This document shows, piece by piece, positions 8,557 to 16,184 of a DNA stretch of 20,921 bases (position 1 is its first letter; each line of letters begins with the position of its first letter). Origin of the DNA: Lachnospira sp. UBA5912 (GTDB lineage: Bacteria > Bacillota > Clostridia > Lachnospirales > Lachnospiraceae); NCBI GenBank assembly GCA_002435585.1, contig DJDY01000223.1, forward strand, positions 1 to 20,921, given 5' to 3'. The translations under genes and the position numbers were made by a program. The notes under the pieces were generated by a model. That model saw only the letters and a list, made by a program, of their open reading frames with translations. It made no database searches and was not told the DNA's origin.

Positions 8557-10014
8557 TTAATCATTCATAGTTCCCATATAATAAAAGCCTTTGCATTCAT
8601 CCATATGAACATTTACGATTTTGCCTATAAGAGAGCTGTCGCCCTTAAAATGCACAAGAATATTATTAGTCATTCTTCCAGTTAAGAAACTGCTGTCATG
8701 GTCATCAATATCTTCAACAAGTACATCCATATCGTGTCCTTCATATCTTTTAATGTGTTCATGGCTTGTCTTAGATACAGTCTGTAAAAGACGGTTAAAT
8801 CTCTCTTTGACAACATCTTCTGCAACCTGTCCCTCCATCTTTGCAGCTGGCGTACCTGTTCTTTTTGAATAGATAAATGTATATGCACTATCATATTTTG
8901 CTTTTCTTACAACATCAAGCGTATCCTCAAAATCCTCTTCTGTTTCACCAGGAAATCCCACTATGATATCTGTTGTGATAGATATATCAGGAATAGTTTT
9001 TCTTATCTTATCAACAAGTTCAAGGTAATGTTCCTTAGTATACTGTCTGTTCATAAGTTTAAGCAGTCTGCTGCTTCCCGACTGAAGTGGAAGATGTATG
9101 TGATTACATACCTTAGGATTGTCCCTTATAACCTCTATAAGTTCATCCGATAAATCCTTAGGATGTGGTGTCATAAACCTGATTCTTTCAAGCCCGTCTA
9201 TCTTTGCTATTTCACCAAGAAGCTCTGCAAATGTAACCTTATCATCAAGAGTTTTTCCATAAGAATTGACATTCTGTCCAAGAAGCATGACTTCCTTGAC
9301 ACCATCTGCTACAAGTCTTTCTATTTCTCTTACTATTTCCTTAGGTTCTCTTGATTTCTCACGTCCCCTTACATATGGAACTATGCAGTATGTACAGAAG
9401 TTATTACATCCAAACATAATATTAACACCAGATTTGAATGGATATTTTCTTGATGTTGGAAGTTCTTCAACAACTTCTTTAGTTGAATCCCATATATCAA
9501 TAACCTGTTCATCAGACATAAACCTGTTATAAAGTAGTTCTGCAAGCTTAAATATGTTAAATGTTCCAAACACAACATCAACAAACTTATAAGAAGTTTT
9601 TATCTTTTCTACAACCTCCGGCTCCTGCATCATGCATCCACACATTGCAATAATCATTTCATGGTTATTTCTTTTGACCTTTTTTAACTGTCCAAGTCTT
9701 CCATATACTCTTAAATTAGCATTTTCCCTTACAGTACATGTATTATAAATAACAAAATCTGCATTCTCTTCATCATCAGACTCAACATAACCTATATCCT
9801 TAAGTATACCAAGAAGCTTCTCTGAATCCCTCGCATTCATCTGGCATCCGAATGTTGATACTACTGCCTTTAATGGTCTGTTAAGTTTATCTGCTTTTTC
9901 TTTTACTATCTGTCTGCATGCCTTAAGATAGTAATACTGTCTCATCGGTTCATATTCAGGAACCGGAGCTGATAAATCTATATTGTTAATCATATTTTCT
10001 ATTGTGTTATCCAT
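8557..10014 (-). CDS. miaB: tRNA-2-methylthio-N6-dimethylallyladenosine synthase MiaB
   Basis: MiaB is a radical-SAM methylthiotransferase that converts i6A37, made by MiaA, to ms2i6A37 in tRNA. The 485-residue protein shows the three-cysteine auxiliary iron-sulfur site in the UPF0004 domain (C57 in FGCQMN, C93 in NTCTVR, C127 in CGCM). The radical-SAM cluster motif CNNFCTYC (C203, C207, C210) is followed by VPYVRGRE. The C-terminal TRAM domain (about 420-485) binds tRNA. An extra N-terminal stretch of about 45 residues with EYEPMRQYYYLKACR precedes the core, as is common in clostridial MiaB. ATG 10014 has AAGGA 4 bases upstream. With miaA nearby, the full ms2i6A pathway is in this window. 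Confidence 0.96.
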   Translation of the reverse strand: MDNTIENMINNIDLSAPVPEYEPMRQYYYLKACRQIVKEKADKLNRPLKAVVSTFGCQMNARDSEKLLGILKDIGYVESDDEENADFVIYNTCTVRENANLRVYGRLGQLKKVKRNNHEMIIAMCGCMMQEPEVVEKIKTSYKFVDVVFGTFNIFKLAELLYNRFMSDEQVIDIWDSTKEVVEELPTSRKYPFKSGVNIMFGCNNFCTYCIVPYVRGREKSREPKEIVREIERLVADGVKEVMLLGQNVNSYGKTLDDKVTFAELLGEIAKIDGLERIRFMTPHPKDLSDELIEVIRDNPKVCNHIHLPLQSGSSRLLKLMNRQYTKEHYLELVDKIRKTIPDISITTDIIVGFPGETEEDFEDTLDVVRKAKYDSAYTFIYSKRTGTPAAKMEGQVAEDVVKERFNRLLQTVSKTSHEHIKRYEGHDMDVLVEDIDDHDSSFLTGRMTNNILVHFKGDSSLIGKIVNVHMDECKGFYYMGTMND

Positions 10015-10062
10015 ATAATCCTTAATTACCTTTCAAATCCATATTCATTTTCTATATTGCCT

Positions 10063-11727
10063 TCAACCTGCAATCAGATTAAGAAAATCATTACATCTGA
10101 CAGGTCTGCTATAATAATATCCCTGTATATAATCTGCTCCAAGCTCTTTTATCTTTTCTAACTCTTCTTTGGTTTCGACACCTTCTGCACATATCTTAAC
10201 TCCCATCTCATGTGCCATCTTAATTATGAAGCCAACCAATATGCTATTGTTACTATTATTATGAATATCTGTTACAAATGACCTGTCTACCTTTAATATT
10301 CCAAACATCTTATCTTTCATATACTCAAAGTTAGAATAACCCGTTCCAAAATCATCTATTGCCAGCGAAAAATCATTCTGGACAAATCCGTCAAGAACCC
10401 TTTTTACTGCTATATTAGAATCCATCTGGATACTCTCAGTTATCTCCAATACATAATGTTTATTTGATGCCGCATACTTTGATATATTATCAAGGACATC
10501 TCTCATGACATCACTTTTAGCTATCTGGACAAACGATAAATTAATATGCATAACAAAATCAGGTATTAAACTTATACATTTGTTGCAAAAAGAAGCAGCC
10601 GTATCAACAATCCATCTTCCTAAAGGTATTATCAATGAGCTCTCTTCAAGCAATGGTACGAATTCAACAGGTGACATAAAACCATATTTCTCGCTGTTCC
10701 ATCTAAGAAGAGACTCAGCACCTATTATTTTCCCCGTGGCTGCATCAACTATTGGCTGATAAAACAATTCAAAGCCTTTATAATTGTCGTTTACACTTTT
10801 TCTTAGTTCATCCTGAATCTGTAGTTTCTTTAAATAGCTTTCATAATCATTCTGGTCATAAAATTCAAATCTGTTTTTTCCGTTGAGTTTGGCAGAATGC
10901 AATGCAAAACGCATCTTTTTAGATAAGTCCTTAAACGAATCCACCTGCGAATCAAATGCACATGCCCCGGCAGATATATTAAAAAATACATCGTATCCTC
11001 TCTCGTCTATTGAATTATCTGTGCAGACCCTTATACGTTTATAGAGTTGTCTTGCGTGCTCTGCAATATCTCCACTAACATCAAGCGACAGCAGTGCATA
11101 CTCATCGCCCTTCATACGATATACCTTAAAAGACTCCTTAAGAGATTCTTTTATAAGAATATCTGAAAGTATTGAAAGCACATCATCTCCAGCCTGTGAG
11201 CCATATTTTTCATTTATTTCCTTAAAGTTATCTATGCCGATAAGCATACCATATCCTGTATGAATTTCGTTTTTTATAACTGAATTATATTCTTCTTCAA
11301 AAACAGACTCTGTATACAACCCGGTTATATTATCATATCTGTTCTTTTTACCGATTTCTGCCACGCGGCCTATCATATAGTTAATGCCGTTTTTTCTTAC
11401 AAGGACACCCCGGCAGCTTATCCATACATATCCATTCTTTCTTGACTTCCAGCGATATTCCATATCGTGTTTTTTAATAATACCATTCTGAAGATCACTT
11501 ATATTATTAAAAACTGCTTCATAATCATCAGGATATATAACATCCTTTAATGTCATACCAGCATTGTCAAACTCTTTGTTTTCAAGTGCAAATGTTTCCG
11601 TTACCCTTTTACTGTATATAGCATGATCATTACTCAGATCATATATATATATATAATCATCCGTACATTCATCTATAAATGACAGAAAATTTTTCCAGTC
11701 CTCTATATCAGCATCAAACTGTTCCAT
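10063..11727 (-). CDS. PAS-GGDEF-EAL protein, probable c-di-GMP phosphodiesterase
   Basis: This is a 554-residue soluble signalling protein with an N-terminal PAS fold (about 22-125), a GGDEF domain (about 130-290) and an EAL domain (about 305-554). The GGDEF signature is degenerate: KGDEY (206-210), and the first metal-binding aspartate of the usual DxDxFK motif is glycine (GIDNFK), so cyclase activity is unlikely. The EAL domain keeps the expected catalytic set: E338 (as ESL rather than EAL), N396, E428, D458-D459 in IDDFGTGYS, K479, E515 and Q535, suggesting active c-di-GMP hydrolysis. No membrane segment is evident. ATG 11727 has GGGAG 7 bases upstream; an in-frame GTG at 11754 is less likely. 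It lies between proA and miaB. Confidence 0.92.
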   Translation of the reverse strand: MEQFDADIEDWKNFLSFIDECTDDYIYIYDLSNDHAIYSKRVTETFALENKEFDNAGMTLKDVIYPDDYEAVFNNISDLQNGIIKKHDMEYRWKSRKNGYVWISCRGVLVRKNGINYMIGRVAEIGKKNRYDNITGLYTESVFEEEYNSVIKNEIHTGYGMLIGIDNFKEINEKYGSQAGDDVLSILSDILIKESLKESFKVYRMKGDEYALLSLDVSGDIAEHARQLYKRIRVCTDNSIDERGYDVFFNISAGACAFDSQVDSFKDLSKKMRFALHSAKLNGKNRFEFYDQNDYESYLKKLQIQDELRKSVNDNYKGFELFYQPIVDAATGKIIGAESLLRWNSEKYGFMSPVEFVPLLEESSLIIPLGRWIVDTAASFCNKCISLIPDFVMHINLSFVQIAKSDVMRDVLDNISKYAASNKHYVLEITESIQMDSNIAVKRVLDGFVQNDFSLAIDDFGTGYSNFEYMKDKMFGILKVDRSFVTDIHNNSNNSILVGFIIKMAHEMGVKICAEGVETKEELEKIKELGADYIQGYYYSRPVRCNDFLNLIAG

Positions 11728-11800
11728 ACTCATTCTCCCATTCTGTATAAGCACCTCATACTAAAGTATAAATAATACATTTGCACTTATATTATCTATA

Positions 11801-13048
11801 CTAATTTCTAACCTGTCCATTACCATATATTATATATTTACCTGTAGTTAATGCTTCAAGTCCCATAGGACCTCTTGCATGTATCTTCTGTGTACTTATT
11901 CCTATCTCCGCACCAAATCCAAACTCAAAGCCATCAGTGAATCTTGTTGATGCATTAACATATACGCATGCCGCATCTATCTCATTGAGGAATTTCTGTG
12001 CATTAGCATAATCCTTAGTGATTATAGATTCAGAATGTCCTGTGTTGTACTTGTTAATATGCTTAATTGCCTCATCTATATCATCAACAACTTTCATTGA
12101 TATAATATAATCAAGATATTCACGTCCCCAGTCTTCTTGTGTTGCTGCAACTATTCTTTCATCGATGCCCTGTGCTGTTTCATCACCACGGACTTCAACA
12201 TTCTTTTGTTTAAGTCTGTCTACTATTACAGGAATAGCCTCTTTGGCAATATTTCTGTTTATAACAAGTGATTCACATGCATTGCATACACCTATCCTCT
12301 GTGTCTTGGCATTATATATAATATCAGCTGCCATATTAATATCAGCATACTCATCTACATATATGTGGCAGTTGCCAGTTCCAGTTTCTATAACAGGCAC
12401 TGTACTGTTGTTAACAACATTTTGGATAAGTCCGGCGCCGCCTCTTGGAATAATAACATCTACATATTCATTCATGTGCATAAGTTCATTAACATACTTT
12501 CTATCTGTATCTGTTATATAAGATATAACATCCGGATTAACGCCCTCTTTTCTTAATACATCTGTTATAACATTAACTATTGCTATATTGGAATTAACAG
12601 AATCGCTTCCACCTCTTAATATACATGCATTAGCAGATTTAAAGCATAAGCCGAACGCATCTGCTGTAACATTAGGTCTTGATTCATAAATTATTGCAAC
12701 AACTCCTAAAGGGACTGTCTTTCTTCCTATCATAAGACCATTAGGCCTTGTTTTCATGGATTTAACCTCTCCTATAGGATCATCAAGTCCGACAAGCACT
12801 CTTAATCCATCTGCCATTGCTTCAATTCGTGCATCTGTTAAAAGAAGTCTGTCAAGAAGTGCTGTACTCATGCCATTCTTTCTTCCATTGATGATATCTG
12901 TTTCATTAGCCTCTTTTATATAATCAGCACTTTTAACAAGTGCATCTGCTACTTTGTTAAGAACATCATTTCTTTTGGCTATGCCTGTTTTGGCAAGTTC
13001 CTCTGATGCTGTTTTTGCATCACTGCCTATTATATTTAAATCTTTCAT
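11801..13048 (-). CDS. proA: Glutamate-5-semialdehyde dehydrogenase (gamma-glutamyl phosphate reductase) ProA
   Basis: ProA reduces gamma-glutamyl phosphate with NADPH to glutamate-5-semialdehyde, the second step of proline synthesis after ProB. The 415-residue protein has the normal length. It shows the cofactor-binding region [23 protein letters not shown] and an ILRGGSD motif. The catalytic cysteine is in QRIGVCNA (C255). The C-terminal region has [20 protein letters not shown] and [18 protein letters not shown] 13048 has a GAGGG about 9 bases upstream. The gene follows fau by 140 bases and has a possible promoter (13146-13173) in that gap. It is separated from proB by three genes, unlike the adjacent proBA of many bacteria. 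Confidence 0.97.
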   Translation of the reverse strand: MKDLNIIGSDAKTASEELAKTGIAKRNDVLNKVADALVKSADYIKEANETDIINGRKNGMSTALLDRLLLTDARIEAMADGLRVLVGLDDPIGEVKSMKTRPNGLMIGRKTVPLGVVAIIYESRPNVTADAFGLCFKSANACILRGGSDSVNSNIAIVNVITDVLRKEGVNPDVISYITDTDRKYVNELMHMNEYVDVIIPRGGAGLIQNVVNNSTVPVIETGTGNCHIYVDEYADINMAADIIYNAKTQRIGVCNACESLVINRNIAKEAIPVIVDRLKQKNVEVRGDETAQGIDERIVAATQEDWGREYLDYIISMKVVDDIDEAIKHINKYNTGHSESIITKDYANAQKFLNEIDAACVYVNASTRFTDGFEFGFGAEIGISTQKIHARGPMGLEALTTGKYIIYGNGQVRN

Positions 13049-13145
13049 ATTAATTAGCCCTCATTTCTGCGCAAAAATCTATTTTCACACTAATCTCACT
13101 TACAAACAATATTACAATCCGGATAGTACCTGATAATACGCCTTT

Positions 13146-13173
13146 AGTATAAAACAGCCGGCATGTAAATCAA
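13146..13173 (-). promoter_or_regulatory. Candidate sigma-A promoter for proA
   Basis: On the minus strand TTGATT (13168-13173) and TATACT (13146-13151) are 16 bases apart, in the 140-base gap between fau and proA. The -10 box matches the consensus at five of six positions and the -35 at four. The implied leader is about 90 bases long and ends with the recurrent element at 13059-13073. Readthrough from the proB promoter is equally possible. Confidence 0.4.
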
Positions 13174-13188
13174 AATACTATATACATG

Positions 13189-13755
13189 TTAAGCCTGTAT
13201 TATACGTTTATCTGTTATGATTTTATCTGGCTTTATGTCAAACCTTTCCGCTTCAATATGCTCAACAATCTGATAATCAAAGCATATGGCAATCTTGTCA
13301 AAACCAGATGCATGCTGCTGCAGATATCTGTCATAGAAACCGCCACCATAACCTATTCTATTCATCTGTATATCAAAAGCAACTCCTGGCATAACAATCA
13401 GACCTTCTCTTAAAGTTTCATAATCATTACTTACAGGTTCCATAATTCCCTTATAACCAGGAGAAAGATCTTCATAACCATGTATTCTGACAAACTCCAT
13501 ATATTTTGCATTGTCATTTTTAAATACTTTAGGCACATATACCTTTTTTTCCTGTGCAACACATAGTTTTATCAGCCTGTCCGTCCTGACTTCCTGGTTA
13601 TAACTTACATAAACAAGTATATTTTCATTATCCATGTATTCTTTAGTTTTTATCAGCCTGTCCGTTATAGTTTCACTAAGTGATGTTATCTGCTCATATG
13701 TCATTGATTTTTTTATGTCAGTTATATATCTTCTTATCTCACTTTTCGTCAGCAT
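13189..13755 (-). CDS. fau: 5-formyltetrahydrofolate cyclo-ligase
   Basis: The enzyme uses ATP to convert 5-formyl-THF to 5,10-methenyl-THF, returning stored folate to one-carbon metabolism. The 188-residue length fits the family. The N-terminus has a basic helix (KSEIRRYITDIKKSM), and the hallmark NRIGYGGGFYDRYL motif, part of the nucleotide and folate pocket, is in the C-terminal half. It is followed by a conserved AICFDYQIV segment. The ATG at 13755 overlaps the end of the DUF896 gene by 17 bases, implying translational coupling. Its own ribosome binding site is weak. Gene names used for this family include fau, ygfA and MTHFS. Confidence 0.93.
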   Translation of the reverse strand: MLTKSEIRRYITDIKKSMTYEQITSLSETITDRLIKTKEYMDNENILVYVSYNQEVRTDRLIKLCVAQEKKVYVPKVFKNDNAKYMEFVRIHGYEDLSPGYKGIMEPVSNDYETLREGLIVMPGVAFDIQMNRIGYGGGFYDRYLQQHASGFDKIAICFDYQIVEHIEAERFDIKPDKIITDKRIIQA

Positions 13756-13978
13756 TATTCTTCATCTTTTCTTCATGTCTTTTCTTAAGATCTATAATAG
13801 AGCCATCCGGATTCTTAATCTTAATTGTATCAAGTGTACTTTTCAGGTTGTTTTTGAAAGCTTCTACGTATTCTTTTCTTAATCTTATCTGTTCCTTAGC
13901 TTCTTCTGGTGTTAACCCCTCTGCCTTGGATTTATGATAAAGCTCATTGATTCTGTTTATTGTTTCCTGTGTTACCAT
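13739..13978 (-). CDS. DUF896 (YnzC/YneR-type) small protein
   Basis: This is a 79-residue helical, highly charged protein with the DUF896 pattern: INRINELYHKSKAEGLTPEEAKEQIRLRKEYVEAFKNNLK followed by a short polar tail. Family members are small cytosolic Firmicute proteins; B. subtilis YnzC is a helical hairpin linked by regulation to the SOS region, but no biochemical function is known. ATG 13978 is preferred because AAGGATGG lies upstream at normal spacing; an in-frame ATG at 13987 would overlap that site. It begins 19 bases after the 393-residue unknown gene and overlaps the start of fau by 17 bases. Confidence 0.85.
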   Translation of the reverse strand: MVTQETINRINELYHKSKAEGLTPEEAKEQIRLRKEYVEAFKNNLKSTLDTIKIKNPDGSIIDLKKRHEEKMKNNADEK

Positions 13979-13997
13979 ATTCACCATCCTTAACTAA

Positions 13998-15179
13998 TTA
14001 CATTGTAAATACCAATAAATCATCCCCATTTATAATACAGGTCTTAAACTCTGCCTTCTTTTTCAATAATGCATGTTGTATATCTGGAAATCTGTACGCT
14101 TCTATATAATCCGAGCCTTTCTTTAGAAAAGGGATACCATGTTTTGTTCTTGTCACCAATATTATGTCATTAATGACGTATTTTATTTTCATATCAGATG
14201 GAAGTCTGTATTCTTCTTTCTGTGTATTAAGATTAACAAGATAAGTAGCATCATTATCTTTTTTTATAGTATATGGATTATCATTTATCACGTATGTATA
14301 ATTAAGATCCGATGCTTCTTTAATATCATTATTTATTCTTATCTGTTTAATCTTGTTTTCAAAGTCATATAGTATCACTTCTTCTGACATGGTTGACATA
14401 TTAAACTTTGAATATATAACCCTGTTACCAGAACGTTTCATATATGCAAATGTTTTCTCACTATCTGCACTGTCAAGTATCTCCATCGTGATTTCAGCAG
14501 GATTAAGCATCATTTCTGATACAAACTGTCTTGTATTAACTATGACTATACATTCATAATCATCGTCTTTGATATCTTCCTGTTCACTGCATATATTATC
14601 AGCATTAATAAGCTTTTTACCCTTTCCGAACTTAAAAACACAGCTGTTCCCCTCAAGAGGAATGATATTATATAAACCACATCTGCCAAGCAGGGAACCC
14701 TTTACTGATATATCCCTGTCTACACTGAAATCCCTTAATGTGATGGATTGTACACTGTCATCTTCACGTCCGATTTCTTCAATAATAACAAAATCATATT
14801 CAAGAACATATATATGAATGCCAACTTCTTCTATATGTTTTATTGAATCAAACGAATACCTATATACAAGACTGCTCTCATTATCGTCAAATGAATATCT
14901 GTATAACAGAATATCCATCTTTGAATCCGTAAGCTGTTCAGCTGAAACAAAGAAAAGATAATCATGCATATTATGCGCATAATGTATATCTGCAATATCA
15001 TATTTCTTGATTTCCGGTGAAATCTCATACTTTTCATTTGTTGTTGAATTCAGAATATACATTTTCTTTCCTGTAAAATCAAGGAATTTATAATTATCAT
15101 CTGTAAGCTGTAATATAAGACCATTGCTTATTGATGAAAAAACGGCATCTTCTGAATTTCTGATAAGCTTAATGTCCAT
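13998..15179 (-). CDS. Hypothetical protein, 393 residues, beta-rich
   Basis: I do not recognise this protein. It has no signal peptide or membrane segment, so it is probably cytosolic. The sequence is dominated by short alternating hydrophobic/charged strands separated by D/N/G turns (for example ISNGLILQLTDDNYKFLDF, SGNRVIYSKFN, NDIILVTRTKHG). A short motif YRYSFD occurs twice, 13 residues apart (near residue 100). This pattern is compatible with a beta-propeller or another all-beta repeat fold, but no catalytic motif is visible. It starts with an excellent GGAGG 5 bases before ATG 15179. It begins 15 bases after proB and ends 19 bases before the DUF896 gene, so it is part of the proB operon. 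A scaffold or sensor role would be a guess. Confidence 0.85.
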   Translation of the reverse strand: MDIKLIRNSEDAVFSSISNGLILQLTDDNYKFLDFTGKKMYILNSTTNEKYEISPEIKKYDIADIHYAHNMHDYLFFVSAEQLTDSKMDILLYRYSFDDNESSLVYRYSFDSIKHIEEVGIHIYVLEYDFVIIEEIGREDDSVQSITLRDFSVDRDISVKGSLLGRCGLYNIIPLEGNSCVFKFGKGKKLINADNICSEQEDIKDDDYECIVIVNTRQFVSEMMLNPAEITMEILDSADSEKTFAYMKRSGNRVIYSKFNMSTMSEEVILYDFENKIKQIRINNDIKEASDLNYTYVINDNPYTIKKDNDATYLVNLNTQKEEYRLPSDMKIKYVINDIILVTRTKHGIPFLKKGSDYIEAYRFPDIQHALLKKKAEFKTCIINGDDLLVFTM

Positions 15180-15194
15180 TAAGACCTCCCGATG

Positions 15195-16043
15195 CTAATC
15201 TATAAGTTCAACAAGATTAAAATCCTGTTTTCTGTCACTGACAAATAACGTTCCAACATCCTCACCTGCCATAATTCTTGTGATATTATCTATATCGTTA
15301 CCATTGGCTATAACCATATCAGCTCCTGAACTCGTTGCTATTCTTGCTGCAATAAGCTTTGTTGCCATGCCACCTGTTCCTACATTACTTCCAGAAGTGG
15401 ACTTTCCCATATTAAGAAGATTATCATCAATCTTGTTAACCTGGCTTATAAATCTTGCATCCGGATTAGAGTTAGGATCATCTGTATACAATCCGTCTAT
15501 ATCTGACAATAATATAAGCATATCTGCGCCTACTATTGAAGTAACAATAGCCGACAGCCTGTCATTATCTCCAAATGTCTGAACCTGTTTTATCTCATAG
15601 GTTGATACTGTATCATTTTCGTTAACTATAGGGATTGCGCCTAACTTAAGGAGCTCATTAAATGTATTCTCTGCGTTTTTCCTGCTTGTATCATGGACAA
15701 CTGTTGTCTTAGTCATAAGAACCTGTGCCGCTATTGCACTATATTCAGCAAATATCTTCTGATATACCATCATCAGCTTAGCCTGTCCTATAGCCGCACA
15801 TGCCTGTTTAACTGGCAGTTCGTCCGGTCTTTCATGAAGACCTATAGCTGTTCTTCCAACTGCTATGGCACCCGATGATACAAGTATTACATCTTTTCCT
15901 GAATTCTTTAAATCAACTAAGGTTCTTACAAGTTTTTCTATCTTTCTAAGATTGAGTCTTCCTGTATCCTTATGCATCAGTGATGATGAACCTATCTTGA
16001 TTACTATTCTTTTTCTATTGCGGATTTCTTCTCTCGCATTCAT
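15195..16043 (-). CDS. proB: Glutamate 5-kinase ProB (short form without PUA domain)
   Basis: ProB phosphorylates glutamate to gamma-glutamyl phosphate, the first and usually proline-inhibited step of proline synthesis. At 282 residues it holds only the amino-acid kinase domain; the C-terminal PUA domain of E. coli ProB (about 367 residues) is absent, as in other short-form enzymes. Visible motifs are IGSSSLMH at the N-terminus, VSSGAIAVG, PIVNENDTVS, FGDNDRLSAIV, LLSDIDGLYT and GTGGMATKLIAA. ATG 16043 has GAGG 7 bases upstream. A strong promoter (16138-16166) precedes it, with a roughly 88-base leader containing a tiny open frame. The gene heads an operon with the unknown 393-residue protein, DUF896, fau and possibly proA. 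Confidence 0.96.
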   Translation of the reverse strand: MNAREEIRNRKRIVIKIGSSSLMHKDTGRLNLRKIEKLVRTLVDLKNSGKDVILVSSGAIAVGRTAIGLHERPDELPVKQACAAIGQAKLMMVYQKIFAEYSAIAAQVLMTKTTVVHDTSRKNAENTFNELLKLGAIPIVNENDTVSTYEIKQVQTFGDNDRLSAIVTSIVGADMLILLSDIDGLYTDDPNSNPDARFISQVNKIDDNLLNMGKSTSGSNVGTGGMATKLIAARIATSSGADMVIANGNDIDNITRIMAGEDVGTLFVSDRKQDFNLVELID

Positions 16044-16084
16044 CTTAATTCCTCATTCCATATATCACAATATATACATCTATT

Positions 16085-16108
16085 CTAATCTGTACATGCA
16101 TCAGTCAT
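16085..16108 (-). CDS. Possible 7-codon leader peptide upstream of proB
   Basis: Inside the proB leader, an ATG at 16108 opens a frame of seven codons (MTDACTD) ending in TAG. It has a near-ideal Shine-Dalgarno AGAAGGA (16114-16120) 5 bases upstream, which is why I list it. A weak stem could form between the bases just before this site (around 16121-16129) and those covering the ATG (16102-16108), putting the site in the loop. The peptide contains no proline, so classical proline-codon attenuation is not indicated. It may be a regulatory upstream frame or a chance signal. Confidence 0.3.
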   Translation of the reverse strand: MTDACTD

Positions 16109-16137
16109 AAAATTCCTTCTGACCCTGATATCATATT

Positions 16138-16166
16138 ATTTTACTATAAAATAATGTACGTGTCAA
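16138..16166 (-). promoter_or_regulatory. Sigma-A promoter for the proB operon
   Basis: On the minus strand a perfect TTGACA (16161-16166) and TAAAAT (16138-16143, five of six consensus bases) are separated by exactly 17 bases. It is the best promoter in the window. The expected start is near 16131, giving a leader of about 88 bases before proB. It lies in the 141-base gap after the COG2509 flavoprotein gene. Confidence 0.8.
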
Positions 16167-16184
16167 AATCATAGCTTTTACAGC

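Noticed and set aside
16044..16131. T-box or proline attenuator in the proB leader
   Set aside because: The leader is about 88 bases, too short for a T-box, and I see no specifier stem, antiterminator motif or proline codons in the small frame.
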